From Apodospora peruviana (lineage: Eukaryota > Ascomycota > Sordariomycetes > Sordariales > Lasiosphaeriaceae): DNA of 64,000 nucleotides. A program made the translations under genes and the position numbers. The notes below the pieces were generated by a model that ran no database searches, was not told the DNA's origin, and was given only the letters and a program-made list of their open reading frames with translations. The stretch lies in NCBI GenBank assembly GCA_033439685.1, contig JAUEDM010000007.1, positions 2,718,501-2,782,500 of the forward strand, given 5' to 3'. Every line of letters starts with the position of its first letter. The first letter of the stretch is position 1. Below are positions 31,214 through 43,776 of this stretch, in pieces.

Positions 31214-34200
31214 ATGCATCGCTCTAGGAGATATTATCAAACTAATCATCTCACAGTGCCTGTCGACCGAGACCAAGCCCGAATTGCGGTCGACCATGTC
31301 TGCCATTGTGGCAAGAGCTTCCTTCGAAAGGAGCATTTGCGTCGACATGAGGCCACGCACCAGGCCCCGTCCTTCGTCTGCTCGGACTGCAGTCGGTCGT
31401 TTACACGAAAGTGAGTCCCACAGGTTTCTTGATGTTTCTTCGGGTAGTCCTTACCCCCTCGGTTACTTGCTGGAACTGCTCTTTTCTTTTATCCATTCCA
31501 TCCTTCAAAGATGAGGACTACATCAAAGTCAATCGCGAAGGAAACGTAAACTCGCATTACCAAAAAATGCCGACCAACTTCAATACCGTCTCGTCATGTC
31601 CTCAAAGTCCGTATCAGAACTACGTACATCGCGATGGCAGCACGATGCTATGCTTGAACAACTTCTCCCAAAGGGACCCGCATTTGAACACGGAGAAGTA
31701 TCGGTTCTGGTCGGATTTGATGGCCAATGTTTACTCATTCAATAAGGTTAAGGGACTGGAGGACTGGCAGCTCCGTCTTGAATGTCTTGGCAAGAGTTTC
31801 ACCCAGTCCTAGACAGGAAACATCATTTGTGTGGAGGTCGTAGAAGTCCAAGTTCTAATCATGATTCTGTTCAGTGATATGCTTCAGCGGCACATAGCCC
31901 GTCATGCCCATCACGTTGGGAACGTCGCCCGGCCCAGTCGTCGCTCCCGTCAAGCCTGCGATGCCTGCCGGGCCAACAAAACGAAATGCGGCGGAGGTGT
32001 CCAGTGTTCACTGTGCGAGAAGCGAGGGATAGCCTGCACGTACGACCAGCCCGTGGCTGGAGGTGCCGGCTCGACAGCTGGCGAAGAGACTCGCGACAGC
32101 CGTCCGGTCCACCCGTCCGCCCCCGTCGTTGACCTTCTCAGTCCCTCTTCACCTCGCGCGTCAGTACCACCGGTCACGATAACCTCGACACCAGAACCAC
32201 CACCGGCAACCGTCGAAATGGCACACCAACTGCGTGCAGAGAAGTCTGCCATTGCCGGTGCCACTGCGGCAGCGGCCACGGCCGGGATGCGTCTTGTCCT
32301 TGCCGGCGTCTCGGCCAAGCCCGGGTCCTTCGCGTCGCTATTGGCAGCATCCTTGGCCGACGTGAGGGCCTGGTACGCGGACTGCTGCGCCGCCTACGTG
32401 GATGAATTCCACATCCACTGGCCGGTGCTGCCGCTGGTCACGCTCGACATCGAGCGTGATGCTGCCGAGACGTGTGTGGCCATGGCCATGATTGGGTGCT
32501 GGATTCGGGGCCACGAGGAGGCCAAAGTCCTGGTGGTTGCCGCCCACGAGCAGCTGATGGACGAGCATTTCGTCGAGATGGTACGTTGTATTCTTTTCAT
32601 ATGTCAACAGATTCACCATGTATTATTTCCTTCGTCTTCGGTTTTGTCTTCATCTTCATTACACGAACCGTCCTTCCACCCTTCAGCAATCCTACGAGGG
32701 AGAAGCATTTGCAACTACTCCCAAACGTTGCAGAATCTTGCCCATTGAACGCACATTTGGTGATGCTCGTCGTATCGTGATTGAGCTGGCCGATGGAAGC
32801 ACCACGGTAGCACCCCTGTTGGCATGAATGCTGGGCTTGTGGGTGTGATGCTCTTCTTCACATTCTGGCTCCCCTCCCATCCAACAACTATAGTCCTAAG
32901 ATCAAACATCTAACTTCCTCCCTCATTATGGTGATATCTTGATCGGGCAAGTCCAGAGTCATTACATCTGGGTCGGACACCGCAAAGAGGTTGCGAATTT
33001 TCTCCTGCGGCGCTCTTCCTCATCCTCGTCAGAATCGTTCGACTCGACCCCACCCGACGGCACACTTGCCTGATGATAATGATGACGTCCTGATTGTTCT
33101 GGCGGTGTCGAAACTAGGAACCAAGTGTCCTGTGGTTCCCGTGGCCAGCTGGTCATGACTTGCCTCAAAGGCCGCAAATGCACGCCATCAAATTTTGCGA
33201 CCAAGGAACAGAATCATCTCAATCGCCCTTCGGAAACCACAATCTGGTCGAAGTACTCGAGATACTTGCGGAAATGGAGATTTCGCCTAACTCGAGAATG
33301 TGCCTCTTTGCAGGTGGACGAACGCCGAGAATCGCAATGCTGTTGGTATCGGCCGGAGGCGCGACGGGCAACGAAGCGAGGGCCGGAGGGAGCTCCGTCT
33401 GTCTCTGAGAACCCATTTACCGTTCCGCGGGCCCGGTCACAGCGGTTATACAGTTCACTGTGATGGCCAAGCCCAATGAGAAGCCCCTACCCCCCAGCTG
33501 GACCTTTGAATTCCTTGAGCCGCTAGTTGAAGTATCAGAATCGTCCTGGCTACCACCCTTCTTGCTACGCTACCTTTCCCATGGGCCGTTACAATGCCTT
33601 CCAGGGGCTGGGTGAACATGCAACAAAGCCCTCAAGCTACCCTGGAAAGGCAGTTTCAGATCCCATGAGTTGATTATCAAAGGTCCAAACAAGGGGGTCT
33701 TACAAGTACCAGAGGTTAATTATTGACCGTCAAATGGTGTACCATCCTTGGTCTTGCCGCCTTTAATCTTTGCTCTATTTCGCTCTATTTCATTTTTTTA
33801 TCGTTCACCTCCTCCAATTGTTGTCTCCTCCGCATCTTTGGTTCTGTTCTGTCTTTTTACACTTTCGTATTGTCAGAAGCTAACCAAACATTTACCAATA
33901 ACAGACCAAGAGAACGACGCTGGCGGAACCAGAAAAGCCCTGGGAAATCGAAAAGTACCAGGCCATACTCCTCAACCTTGTCTTCGCCTTCTACAGCAAC
34001 GTATATACCCTCTTTTACCCTCCATCACTCGCATTGAACGAGTCACTACTAACATTAAACCACACACAGAGAAAGGAGCTCGCATCAAGAGCATCCCTGC
34101 TGCTGGGTCTATTCATCACCAAGATGAGGCAGATCGGCATATTCGACCCCTCACGGCATGACTACCAAGAGAAGGTCTGCTTCCCGGCAACCTTTCCCCC

Positions 34201-35411
34201 CTTCCTCATGGCCAACCGCCAGCAATGGCGCCGGTAAGCTCTTCTACCCCCATCCAACAACCCTCCCTCCACTCCACACTAACAATTGATACAGACTCGC
34301 AGCATACCTCTTCAAACTCGACAGTTACCTATCCCTCCTAACAACCGAATACCCGACCCTCCGCCCCAGCGAGCTCACAATCGGCCTCCCCTCAACGGGA
34401 GCAATCTACGACGCCCCTCACATGCTGAAAATGATGTCCCGCCTCCCGCAGGAACCCGTGGGCCGCGACGAGCACGACCGACGCCTGTGCGACGTCCTGA
34501 AGACACCCAACTGGCTGCCCCCCGACGCATTTCTAGTCGAGGACTGCACCCTCGGTTTCTGTTCGTCCGTGGCCCAGCTCTGGAAATACTGCTACCTCGC
34601 GCGCCGAAACCGTTCCCTCCCCTCTGACGCCCCGACTTCAAAAGCTGAGTTGCTGGGCACTCTCACAATCTGGAAGCAGCACCTCGACGCCGTTGTTCGT
34701 CGGTGCGAGTTAGGCGCATCCCCTATCACCCTCCTCGAAAACGCCACAACGGATGCCACCACCTTCCCGCTGCGCGCTTACTGTGGACGGGCCAGCGATA
34801 GCGCCGCTTTAGCCCTCGAACGTGCTCAAGCATTGGCTTGTGAAGCAACCATACTCTACCATGTATTGAGCCTGCATCTGCACGCCGACCTCAAAGTTCT
34901 GGGTCTGATAGTTGAGGACCTTAGGACAGCAGGACCGGGGCAGGCGCCCAGCGTGAAGCTGAGCGAGCAGCGAATCTGGGCAAGAGAGTGGGCTCGTTCG
35001 GCGGACGGGTTGACGGCCATGGATCTCGCTGTGTCGATTCTTGATGAGGCGCTGTGGATACCTGACGACAAGAAGCGGGTGATGTTGCCGCTTGCTGATG
35101 CTGCGCTTGATGCGGCGTCGGTCGTCATGAGGGCTTGGATCGAGCGGTATAGCATGGATGGGTACTGCAGTTGTCAGCCGATGACGCCTGCTGGTGCGCT
35201 GTCAGGAGGGATAACCCTGGACAAGATGAGGGTCAGCAAGGATAAGTTGAAGAATCCTGAGCTTGGGAGCATGTCTATTTGCAGGTGCAACGTCAACAAG
35301 TGGGAGGGCCAGTTTCGGTTGGCGAGGCAGTATCTTACTGGCAGTCATCAGTGCGGCGCCAGCTGCGAGCATGAGTTTTGCATTCGGTGCTATGTTTTCG
35401 CTCGAAAATAA
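31214..35411 (+). CDS. C2H2 plus Zn2Cys6 fungal transcription factor with two inflated introns
   Basis: Five exons are supported: 31214-31410, 31875-32580, 33905-34000, 34070-34233 and 34295-35411, joining in frame to 759 aa. Finger 1 is C30-x-C32...H45-x3-H49; finger 2 is C56-x2-C59...H72-x3-H76 and is split by intron 1. A Zn2Cys6 cluster follows (C94, C97, C104, C110, C113, C120). The middle and C-terminal parts (WPVLPLVT, KYQAILLNLVFAFY, LLLGLFITKMRQIGIFD) match the fungal-specific transcription factor domain. Introns 3 and 4 are normal (69 and 61 nt, with CTAAC branch sites). Introns 1 (464 nt) and 2 (1,324 nt) are far too long for this genome, and intron 2 contains a decayed coding relic. 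The start codon is the first in-frame ATG before finger 1 and may not be the true one. If splicing holds, the gene is intact. It sits between a reductase and a monooxygenase gene, which it may regulate. Confidence 0.78.
33462..33730 (+). pseudogene. Decayed coding relic inside intron 2 of the transcription factor
   Basis: From an ATG at 33462 one frame reads on for about 88 codons with only one internal TGA (33612). It includes PPSWTFEFLEPLVEVSE and, further on, LPWKGSFRSHELIIKGPNKG, ending at a TGA near 33726. The part 33612-33730 recurs in diverged form at 41605-41724. The family is not recognised. It appears to have been inserted into the intron and decayed there. Confidence 0.5.
33612..33730 (+). 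repeat. Dispersed diverged repeat, copy A (partner 41605-41724)
   Basis: Shared blocks include CAACAAAGCCCT, then GTTGATTAT/ATTGATTGT, CAAAG(G)TCCA(A)ACA and CAGAGG-TT/CTGATTAT. The differences include many C/T and A/G changes. Both copies can be translated to a related segment (KGSF-x-R/S-H/Y-x-LI). Confidence 0.65.
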
Positions 35412-36816
35412 GCGACTCGAAATAAGGGGCACTTTCGGGTTCTGTTTTCTTTTGCGTTCGATGGCCAATGGGAGCCCGGCGGGATGTCGGATGGGATACC
35501 GAGAGGGATATTGAGCTTGGCGAGTGGGATGCCCGGATACCGGGCGGGATATTATTCGAATTTGGAACGATGCCGAGTGGGATGGCACGGATGCTCAGCA
35601 ATGGCCGACTGGAGTGGGATGCCGATATCGAAGGATTGAGCGGGATGTAGATTGAAAGCTTATCAGGACAGCGTGGGCAAGATTGAATCAGCAGATATTT
35701 ATGTCGAACGACGGCACAGGCAAGGCCAATGCGGCTTCAGCCTGCCTAATGGGGATATCGTATTTGATATGATCCAGTCATTAACAGTCCAACGAGAACG
35801 ACGAATTAATAATGAGAATGTGGAAATTCCTTGTCTTGGAACTCTGCACCAATCCACTATCCATTAAGCTTGATTATGTCTGTCTTGTGTCAAAACTATG
35901 TCCTCTAAGAAATCGAAAAGCGGTGCTCTTGGTGATACTAGTGACTAGTCAAAGACACTTAACAGTGGCCAGGTTGGACGTGTTATTCGCATCCACGTGG
36001 ACGAAGGAGGGCATTTTGAACTAGCTATCCCCGTCAGCAATCCAGCATCAGCCTAGGGCTGTATCCAGTAACGCCGTAAAATCTTCAGGTACACTGACGT
36101 CACCGACAAGGCTGTTTATTTCCCCTGAAAGGAAGATACTATCCTCCGTTGACCTCCACCAGGACTGTATCCTTCCGTGAAGTCCAGATCTCTGACGATG
36201 CCACAGCTAGGAAGCAAGCACCGAAAGCTGAAGGAGTCGTCTGGCAAATCAAATCGGTCCCTCGGTCCCTCGGTCATTGTTTGCCGGCATCGGGACGTCT
36301 CCAACAAAGACGCGCCCCCAATTGTTGCCCCGCACCTTGCCAGAGACGAGAAAATGAACCCCTCACCGCCATGAAAAGGGGTCGGCAGGGGGTCGGCAGT
36401 AAAAGAACGGCCCGGCTACACCTGTAGGTGGATAGGTGGGAGCTGCATGAGAACAACCTCTTCGGTATTGGCGAATCGGCAAAATGTTTGGGCACTTGAT
36501 CCAGATCCCGCCCCTACGAGTTTTAAGGGAGCATCGTACCATACCCGAGCGGCTACTGGCACCACTCGATTACCAAGAGACGATGGCGCTGGCATTTTGC
36601 TGGGTGCGGGGAAAAGCTTGAAGCTGACAAGGTTCTCTCCTCCATGGGAAGTCGGTTGTCTTCATCCACTGACATGACCACTTCCCTCTGACCACTCCGA
36701 ATACCGTCGCCCTTCACACTCCTCCTCTTTGTCCTCGTTGTATTTGACGACTGGTCTCTCGCCTCTTGACGAGTATCCTGAGACCTCGCAGACAAAGCCT
36801 CTGGAAATCAACAACC
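35412..36816. other. Intergenic between the regulator and the monooxygenase
   Basis: 35455-35650 is a degenerate array of GGGAT-containing words (GCGGGATG, GATGGGAT, GAGTGGGATG and others), minisatellite-like. The remainder has no supported gene. The last 150 bp are pyrimidine-rich before the monooxygenase start. Confidence 0.45.
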
Positions 36817-38245
36817 ATGGCCGACAAAGCTTTCAAAAAGGTCCGCCTTCAACCCTCTCCCTCTCTCTATCCACCTCCCACTAACATGACCGTAGGTCAT
36901 CGTCGTGGGCGCCGGCCCTTCAGGCCTCCTCCTCGCCCTCCTGCTCGCCAAACACGGCATCTCCGTCGAAATCCTCGAAGCCTCTGATAAACTTGACGAC
37001 CAGCCGCGCGCAGCACACTACGGCACCCCCGCGATCCCGGAATTCCGGCGCGCGGGGATCCTCGACGAGATGCGCCGGCGCGGGCTGATTCTGTCGACAA
37101 TGTGCTGGCGCCAGAGCAGCGATTTCTCCTATATCGCAGGCTGGGACGCGGCCGATGTTCTGTCAGACGTCGACGGCGAGGACCTGCGGACGCACTGCTT
37201 TGTCCTCCAAGATCTGGACCAGCTAATGCTCGACGAAGTCACGACCAAGTACGGCGGTGTGATTCGGTGGAAGCATAAAGTTGTTGGTTTGGGGCAGGAT
37301 GAGACAAAGGCGTGGGCAGAGGTTGAGACGGATGAGGGGAAGAAGAAGGTGGAGGGGGATTATATTGTTGGCTGTGATGGGGCCAACAGTGCTGTCAGGA
37401 AAGCTCTGTTTGGGAATGAGTTTCCGGGTTTCACTTGGGATGCGCAGATTGTCGCTACCAATGTAAGTTGAGTCCTATTGTCATGACTGTCAGCCTGAGG
37501 ATGGTGCTAATGTGCAACAGACGTACTACGACTTTGAGGGCAAATTCGGCTTTCACGATGCCAACTTTATTATTCATCCGGAACACTTCTTTGTTAGTCT
37601 CTCACGTCCCCCTTCCCCTTTATCTACTAATGGAGTGTTGAACAGATGGCCGCCCGCATCACGCAGGATGGCATGTACCGCGTAACCTACGGCGAGACCC
37701 CGGGCCTCACACACGAACAATACCTTGAGCGGCAGCCGTGGAAATTCGAGACCATGCTCCCCGGGCATCCGAAACCGGACGAGTACAAGATTGTCAACTT
37801 TTCGCCCTACAAGATGCACCAGCGCTGCGCGGAGAAGTTTACCGTTGGAAGAGTGATGCTGTGCGCCGACGCCGCGCACCTGTGCAACCCCTGGGGTGGG
37901 CTGGGGATCACGGGAGGCTTCGTTGATGTGGGCGGTCTGTACGACTGCTTGGCTGGGATATGGGACGGCAAGGCGGACCCTTCCATTCTCGAGATATACA
38001 GTGAGAAACGCATCGAGAAGTGGAAGACGGTCATAGATCCGATCTCGCAGGAGAATTTCAGAAGGGTTAGAGATAAAGACCCGGCGACGAGGTTCGAGAG
38101 GGATGAGTTTATGCAGTTGTTGAAGAAGGGAGAGGCAGATAGGTCGTTCTTGAAGGATTTGTTGCTCAGTTTTATGGAGGTCAGATATGATTTCACTCAG
38201 CACTATAAGGACAAGGAGGATGGAGAGAAGGTGAAGGCGGATTAA
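36817..38245 (+). CDS. FAD-dependent aromatic-hydroxylase-type monooxygenase
   Basis: Four exons, 36817-36840, 36896-37462, 37521-37592 and 37646-38245, encode 420 aa. Introns are 55, 58 and 53 nt. The first donor is a weak GTCCGC, but splicing there restores KKVIVVGAGPSG exactly. Motifs: G13-x-G15-x-x-G18 for FAD, a GCDGANSAVR block (about 167-176) matching the DG motif, and the third FAD motif GRVMLCADAAHLCNPWGGLG (about 290-309). This is the PF01494 fold of flavoprotein hydroxylases that insert one oxygen into aromatic or polyketide-derived rings with NAD(P)H. There is no signal peptide, so it is cytosolic. It lies 1.4 kb downstream of the transcription factor on the same strand. Substrate unknown. 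Confidence 0.9.
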
Positions 38246-41200
38246 GTCTCCTAACCGAGGCCGGGTAGGGCAGAGCATGGATGTTGGGTAATAAGATGTC
38301 CAGGACCACAGACATATCGCTGAGCCAAAGCAGACAAGAGGAGAGGGATAATCGGAGGGCCGGAGTCTTTTGAATTACCAGCTTTGAGGTCTACATTGGT
38401 ACTTAAATTTGGATTGCTTTTATCAACACAATAATGGTCATCTCGCGGATAGTTCAAGGCCACCGTCTGCATCATCCCACGTAAAGTAATAGCGTCATCC
38501 ATTGGGCCCAACCCAAGCGCCCATATGTTTTCCCGTTTTGGTTCACGTGTATGATCGAAATAGAAACGCGAGCTTAATGCGAGCTTAGGCCCAACTTGAA
38601 GCGCTAAGAGGGACGAGCCCAGGAGGATATCTCAGCACAAACTTCAGATGTCTGCCACTCAAAGACATGCCATGCCGTCAAATCCGAAACATGCTGTACT
38701 TAGGTGTGATCTTGAAAATCTCAATTGTTGACCCGTTACCATCCCCAGGACCGGGCCAAGCCCGTGGTGGTAAGCTGCGTGGCCCGGCGTGCAAGGCTGA
38801 CAAGTGAATTCAAAGCAATTTGTTTTGTTTTGAGCTGTCGAACGCAGTCTGGATGGACGTTATAATTCTAATACCCCGGGTCTCTTGCCTCTATGTCTAA
38901 TGCTCGGTCGCTTTGTCGTCGTCATCGCGCTCCTCCTCCTCCGACACTTGGGTACCGCTGTCCTGTAGTAACCACCCCCGTAATACGCCACGATGGCGCG
39001 GCCAGAAAAGTCAGCTAGTTAGACTTCTCAGGCGCCGGTCGGTTAGTTGGCATATGTGCGCGGTATATTGTGAAAGGCGAGGTATAGGAAGACGGGTATC
39101 AGGCCAAGTGTCGTGGAAGTTGGTCTCTGTATTGAAGAGTAGGGCCCGCGACAGCACGTTGGGTCTGTAGCTCGTGATATACAGTGACGGATTGTTCACT
39201 TCGCTGGTGTTGTTTCAAGGTTGCGTGGCGATGGATGTCGTGTGTTGTGCGTGTGGGCGTGCGTAAAGGTGTGTGTGCGGACGGCGGATGTGGCGAGTCT
39301 TGCAGCGACTTGACTTTGGGAAGAGACCTTGCGTTCGCAGACGCCGTCACGATTTCTGAAGCGGTTCGTCGTTGGGTAGACTGGAAAATAAACAACACCA
39401 AGGCCGCCAGGAATGAAGTCATGATGGCGACTGTTTTGATTTTCCCCGTAGTAGTAGCCGCGTCTGCAGACCGTGACGCGGAGCAGTCAGATTGTCTGAG
39501 CTTCACCGTCGGCAGGAACAGGCGAAAGGCAAGCAGTAAAGCCACGGTATGGTCCAGAGGGGGAGACTACATGTACAATGACGACGTGAGCACTACACTG
39601 TTTACATTCAACGACAACGACGACGGCGAGCCGAAATACAGCGTCACGATGCCCGCGGGCATGCCATCCCTCCTCCAGCCGGCCGACGGCCCTCTGAACT
39701 CGATGATGCAAGAGGAAAGGTCCCAGCAGGGCGGTCGAAGTTTCCAGCAGCCGGCCGGGTCCCACCCAAAAGACGTCCTCCTCCCTCTCGAGGCTCCCTC
39801 CAGTCCTTTGCAGCTCCACTCTAGCAAGTGTGCACGGACCAGAGAGTCATCGTCTATATAAACGTCGCCTCGCCGCCCCAAACGTCTTCCTCTTTTTTTT
39901 TTTTTTTCTTTTTCCTCCATAACCAGGCTTACCTTCCAGTCCGCTCATGAATGGTCTGATTGGCGACGGCCAAACCCCCTTCCTTCCCTTGGCTGTCGGG
40001 CAGACCTGGCCTGAAGGTCAAGTCGGGGGCTCTCCCTCTGCCTAAGCATAATTTTTGGAACCACACTCTCATTCTTTTTTCGTCATTCGACTGACATAGA
40101 ACTAGTCCTTGGCAATGGAGGCTGCATAATGGCAGTCACAGCATCACGCGTTGGTTGGGGCGTGTTGCAAACATTTTTGGTTTGCACTATGTTCGCCGCT
40201 TCCATGTGGTGTCATGGAGAAGAAATTCTTTCCATGCTTGTCTCTGTCTGTCTCAATGAGTCGGGATGTATGTGTTCATGTGTTGCCTGGTGTTTGCTGT
40301 GATGTTGTCGCGATGTTTCGGACGCAATGTGTGGGAGTCACGAGAGCTACAGCAACGGCATACATTCCTTTCGGTCTCCTTGACCTGTGCCGCTGTTTGC
40401 AATCACGCAGGAAGTGTCACACTGATGCTGATATTGCGCCTGTGCCGTAGTGATTCGTGAGGTTTTGAAATTACTCGTGATGTCGACGAGCGTGGCGGCC
40501 CTGGCCTTGCCCTCTGCATGCCCTAAATTTTCAACCACAGCACCACACCGTAAACGTTCGTCACCCTCAGCTTTCAAGTCACTGAGCCGTAAAATCTTAT
40601 CGTGTATATCTGGTAATCCTCTTGTGTTGTTTTGGGTCGCCATCTGTGGAAGCTCATGTCCCTCACGCTTCGGCCTCACCAGGGCGCGGGCCTGCTTTCC
40701 ATTTTTGACGCGTGCGTTACGCGCGCGCCTCAGCAGAGGCGCACTTGTCAACACCTTAAACTGTGACGTTTTACATTCATAGATCTATGTCTACACTCGC
40801 CCACTTCTTACGCTGTCGTTCCTATCCCAACCCAACACGGGCGTGTTGGGCCTCGTTCTCCAGTGGGCCACTCGCTCACTGTAGCTGCCCGTGCGTCTAG
40901 CCAGCCATTCTCCCCAAAATCCAGCATCCGTTCCATCGTCAGACTCTTCTGATGCCAAGCCTTCATTTTTCAAGTCAACCACCGACAGCACTTTCGACAT
41001 ATCATACAGATTGACCGGGTACTCACTCCGTACGCGAGGAAGACCTCAGCTCGCCAGCCCTGCGGCCGATCAGAGGCGGACCAGGTCACCAGGAATGAAG
41101 CGTGGAGGCAGCGCTCTGCTTGACAGAATCCCTTATTTGTGAGCTACCCTTTTGAATTGACATAATGCTGACCATTTTCATTCTCGCAGATTTCCGCTGT

Positions 41201-41600
41201 TCCTTAACCCCTACCTTGACTGCCAGGCCATTCTAAGCGCACCTCGCATCCGACCTCCTGAAACTCCCCACCCGCGACCGACCCAACCAAAGAACTACCG
41301 ATTGAAAGCAGAAAACACGAGAAAGAGGAGGAACATATAAGAAATACAGGCTTTGGGGATTGGGATAGGGCATCTGTGGAAAGGAGGGGCAAGGGATGGA
41401 TGCAGCCTCGCGTCTCTTGCAACCAGACGACATATCGCGCCGACGAGCAGACAAAGAACAGCGAACAAGGCGCGACGTTTCCCAATCGAGCAGACCCGTA
41501 CCAATGGAGTGGCATTTCGTTGCAAGACTAATACACCATCCACGGTAAATAATCAACCTCTGGTACCTACAGGGGCCCTGGTAGTAACCAAACATGCGCT
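38246..41600. other. Large region without a secure gene
   Basis: Opposing open frames cover 39099-39861 (minus 148 aa with one hydrophobic helix; plus 226 aa), but neither has a domain, good start context or partner exons. Minus-strand frames at 40347-40754 and 40791-41000 have somewhat coding-like composition (KILRLSDLKAEGDE, KVLSVVDLKNEG) but no recognisable family. A poly(T) tract lies at 39892-39907. Any of these could be a lineage-specific gene; none is supported enough to list. Confidence 0.35.
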
Positions 41601-41604
41601 AGGG

Positions 41605-42105
41605 GGTTGTGCAACAAAGCCCTTAAACTGTCTTGTAAAAGGAAGTTTCATACGCTATAAATTGATTGTCCAAAGTCCACACAGGAGTGTTTTGCAGGTA
41701 ACAGAGGCTGATTATTTACCGTGGAATAGTGCAAGCGGTTTCTTATCCGTTTGCTACAGATGCTTCTTGGCCGCGAGCCTGGACCTCGGGTCGACTACAA
41801 AACATGGCCTCTCGCTCTTCGGCCCTGGCAGTGGTGAGTTTTATTTTTCATAACCCTTGCGCTCTGGGATCAGTAGCTATCCACGAGAGAGGTCACACGT
41901 CACGCTGCCCGACCTTGGCAGCCTTCTCAAATGGCCTAGGCTCAAAAAATATAGTACCAATGGTCTTGTTTATGGAAGACTGACTGGCTTTGACTTTCTG
42001 AGCCAGAAATATGTTCAAATGGAGCAGAGCTCTCGCCTACCAACTGGACCCCATTCTCCAACCCAGGTTATTCGTTCTGAAGCGAGTTACAGAAGAAAAA
42101 CGGTC
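41605..42105 (+). pseudogene. Dispersed diverged repeat, copy B, with unassigned downstream coding relic
   Basis: 41605-41724 is the partner of 33612-33730. Here the sense passes to KGSFIRYKLIVQSPHRSV and continues in frame to about 41850. Another frame (41857-42105) has coding-like sequence (TGFDFLSQKYVQMEQSS). Frames change and no domain is recognised, so I treat it as a relic. Confidence 0.4.
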
Positions 42106-43316
42106 TAGCCCAGAACTTTTTGCACTACCTCAATGGACCCTTTCTGGCCTCCCACGACCATCCTTTTGCGTCAGCTCCTATAGAGTAGGCCTGGCTGGTT
42201 AAGGTGCGTACATGGACCTTAAACCTTTGGTGCTGAGGCATCAATGCCACAGCGCCCTCGCAAATGGGCTCCAGACACGCGAGGATGGCTTTTGCCCTCT
42301 AGGGGTCATCTGTGAGTTGAAAGCCGATAATGTTACTCTGCAAATGTATCACAAAAGATCATTGCCGTCTTGAGTTCGTCGTAAAGGTGGTAGATGTCTC
42401 GTGGTGCATTTTTATACAGCTCGTATGGCCTTCGTGCCTGCAGGCTGAAGGTTGGAGTCACATGTGGCAATACTGAGAATGGCAGTCGATGTCTCCATTG
42501 TTTGGTTATAATCAATATCCGTGCTAAGATGCAGGGAGGGTTCCGGGTCAAGGTGACAGCAAAGGCTGTCTGTCTCAGGGGGGGTTGAATAGGAGTAGCG
42601 TTGGGGGCATTTTAAATCAACATACGTTTGTTTCAACTTGAGACCGTGTCTTGTAGATATATGTGAGGGCTCCGGCCAGGGGTAGTAAAGAGCAGCTGAC
42701 AGAGTTCGGCAAAGGAGAAAAGGGAAGAAACTGCCACAGCCTTCTGAGCCACGACGGAAGCGAATCAAATAAGTACAGCAGACCGTATTGGCGTCCAAAT
42801 TCACATCAAGAATTCACGATGAGGACCTAGCCAGATAATGACGGGAAGTCATTAGCTGGGTGGTGTATGGCAAGAACAAAAAGTACCTATCACCTGCCTA
42901 ACAGAAGCTTGAACACTGATGTTGAGAAACTGCAGAAAAGCCTTGTAATCTACTAACCCAGACAATTTCATCTATAAAGGACGATAACCCTGTAGTACCG
43001 GGAAATTCTACGAAGTTGAACTGAAACTGGAGTCACCGCCATACAGAGTCATAGGCAGCGCGCGTGGCCTGGAATATTGCTTCGTTATATACACTAAGTA
43101 CCTAAAGTAAACTAGGTACGTGTATGTAACTGGCAGGTTGAGCAATGGCCCAGAATTTTCTATCCGCTCCTTTGAACACTCTACTGCACCCTCTCGTCCA
43201 CTCTTCCTATCCCGTCACCCTGAATTCTTCAATCCTCCGGTTACCAACACCCCCCTCTAGCAACCCCACAGCAACCCCATAAAACACTTGGAACAACAGG
43301 ATTATCCGGTTCTGGT
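42106..43316. other. No supported feature
   Basis: Mixed-composition sequence with short open frames on both strands. I see no gene, repeat or promoter structure that I can defend. Confidence 0.4.
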
Positions 43317-43561
43317 TTAGGAACCAGAGGTGCGGCAGGTGGTTTTTTCACAATCTTTAATTCTGGTTGTCTGTTCTGTGATGGTGGTACCATCGGGCTT
43401 GATCGTTTCCCTTGTGGTATAAACAGTATCGCACCTAGATGGGACCTGAGTCAGTTGGCGGTAATTACATGAGGCCCTGCAAGTCCGGCTCAACTTACAT
43501 CTTGTCAGATAATGAAGATACAGAGGTAGGCTTTGGTGATGTACCAAATAGTATTTCTTTG
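43317..43561 (-). other. Possible two-exon short coding segment
   Basis: On the minus strand a frame that includes FGTSPKPTSVSSLSDKM (about 43553-43500) runs into a good donor (GTAAGT). It resumes after an acceptor near 43448 with VPSRCDTVYTTRETI and ends at 43317 (EKTTCRTSGS, three cysteines in the last exon). The spliced frame is open and intron size (about 50 nt) is right, but no start codon with a signal peptide is found. It may be the 3' end of a small gene. Confidence 0.25.
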
Positions 43562-43776
43562 ATTTGAGATCTTTTCAAGTGGATTGAGGGCGAGGCAGTC
43601 GGGCTTCTGTGTTTTGGAGATTGAAGATAACGACTGGGAGAGGCGGTCTTCCCTCCCCTATTTAACACCCCGCTGCTCTCCCACCCAGCTGCACGCTTGG
43701 CTCACGTCCAGTTCCAACATAGAGCACGGGAGCAAGCTAAGCGCTCAAGGGGGTTGCCATGAGCCGCCCCCGCTGG

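Noticed and set aside
32686..32827. Alternative third exon of the transcription factor after an acceptor at 32685, ending in a stop at 32827
   Set aside because: It would delete the fungal transcription factor domain, which resumes perfectly at 33905 in phase; kept only as a possible alternative splice form.
39099..39861. Opposing long open frames (plus 226 aa, minus 148 aa)
   Set aside because: Both have weak codon bias and no domain; overlap of open frames on both strands in GC-rich DNA is expected by chance.
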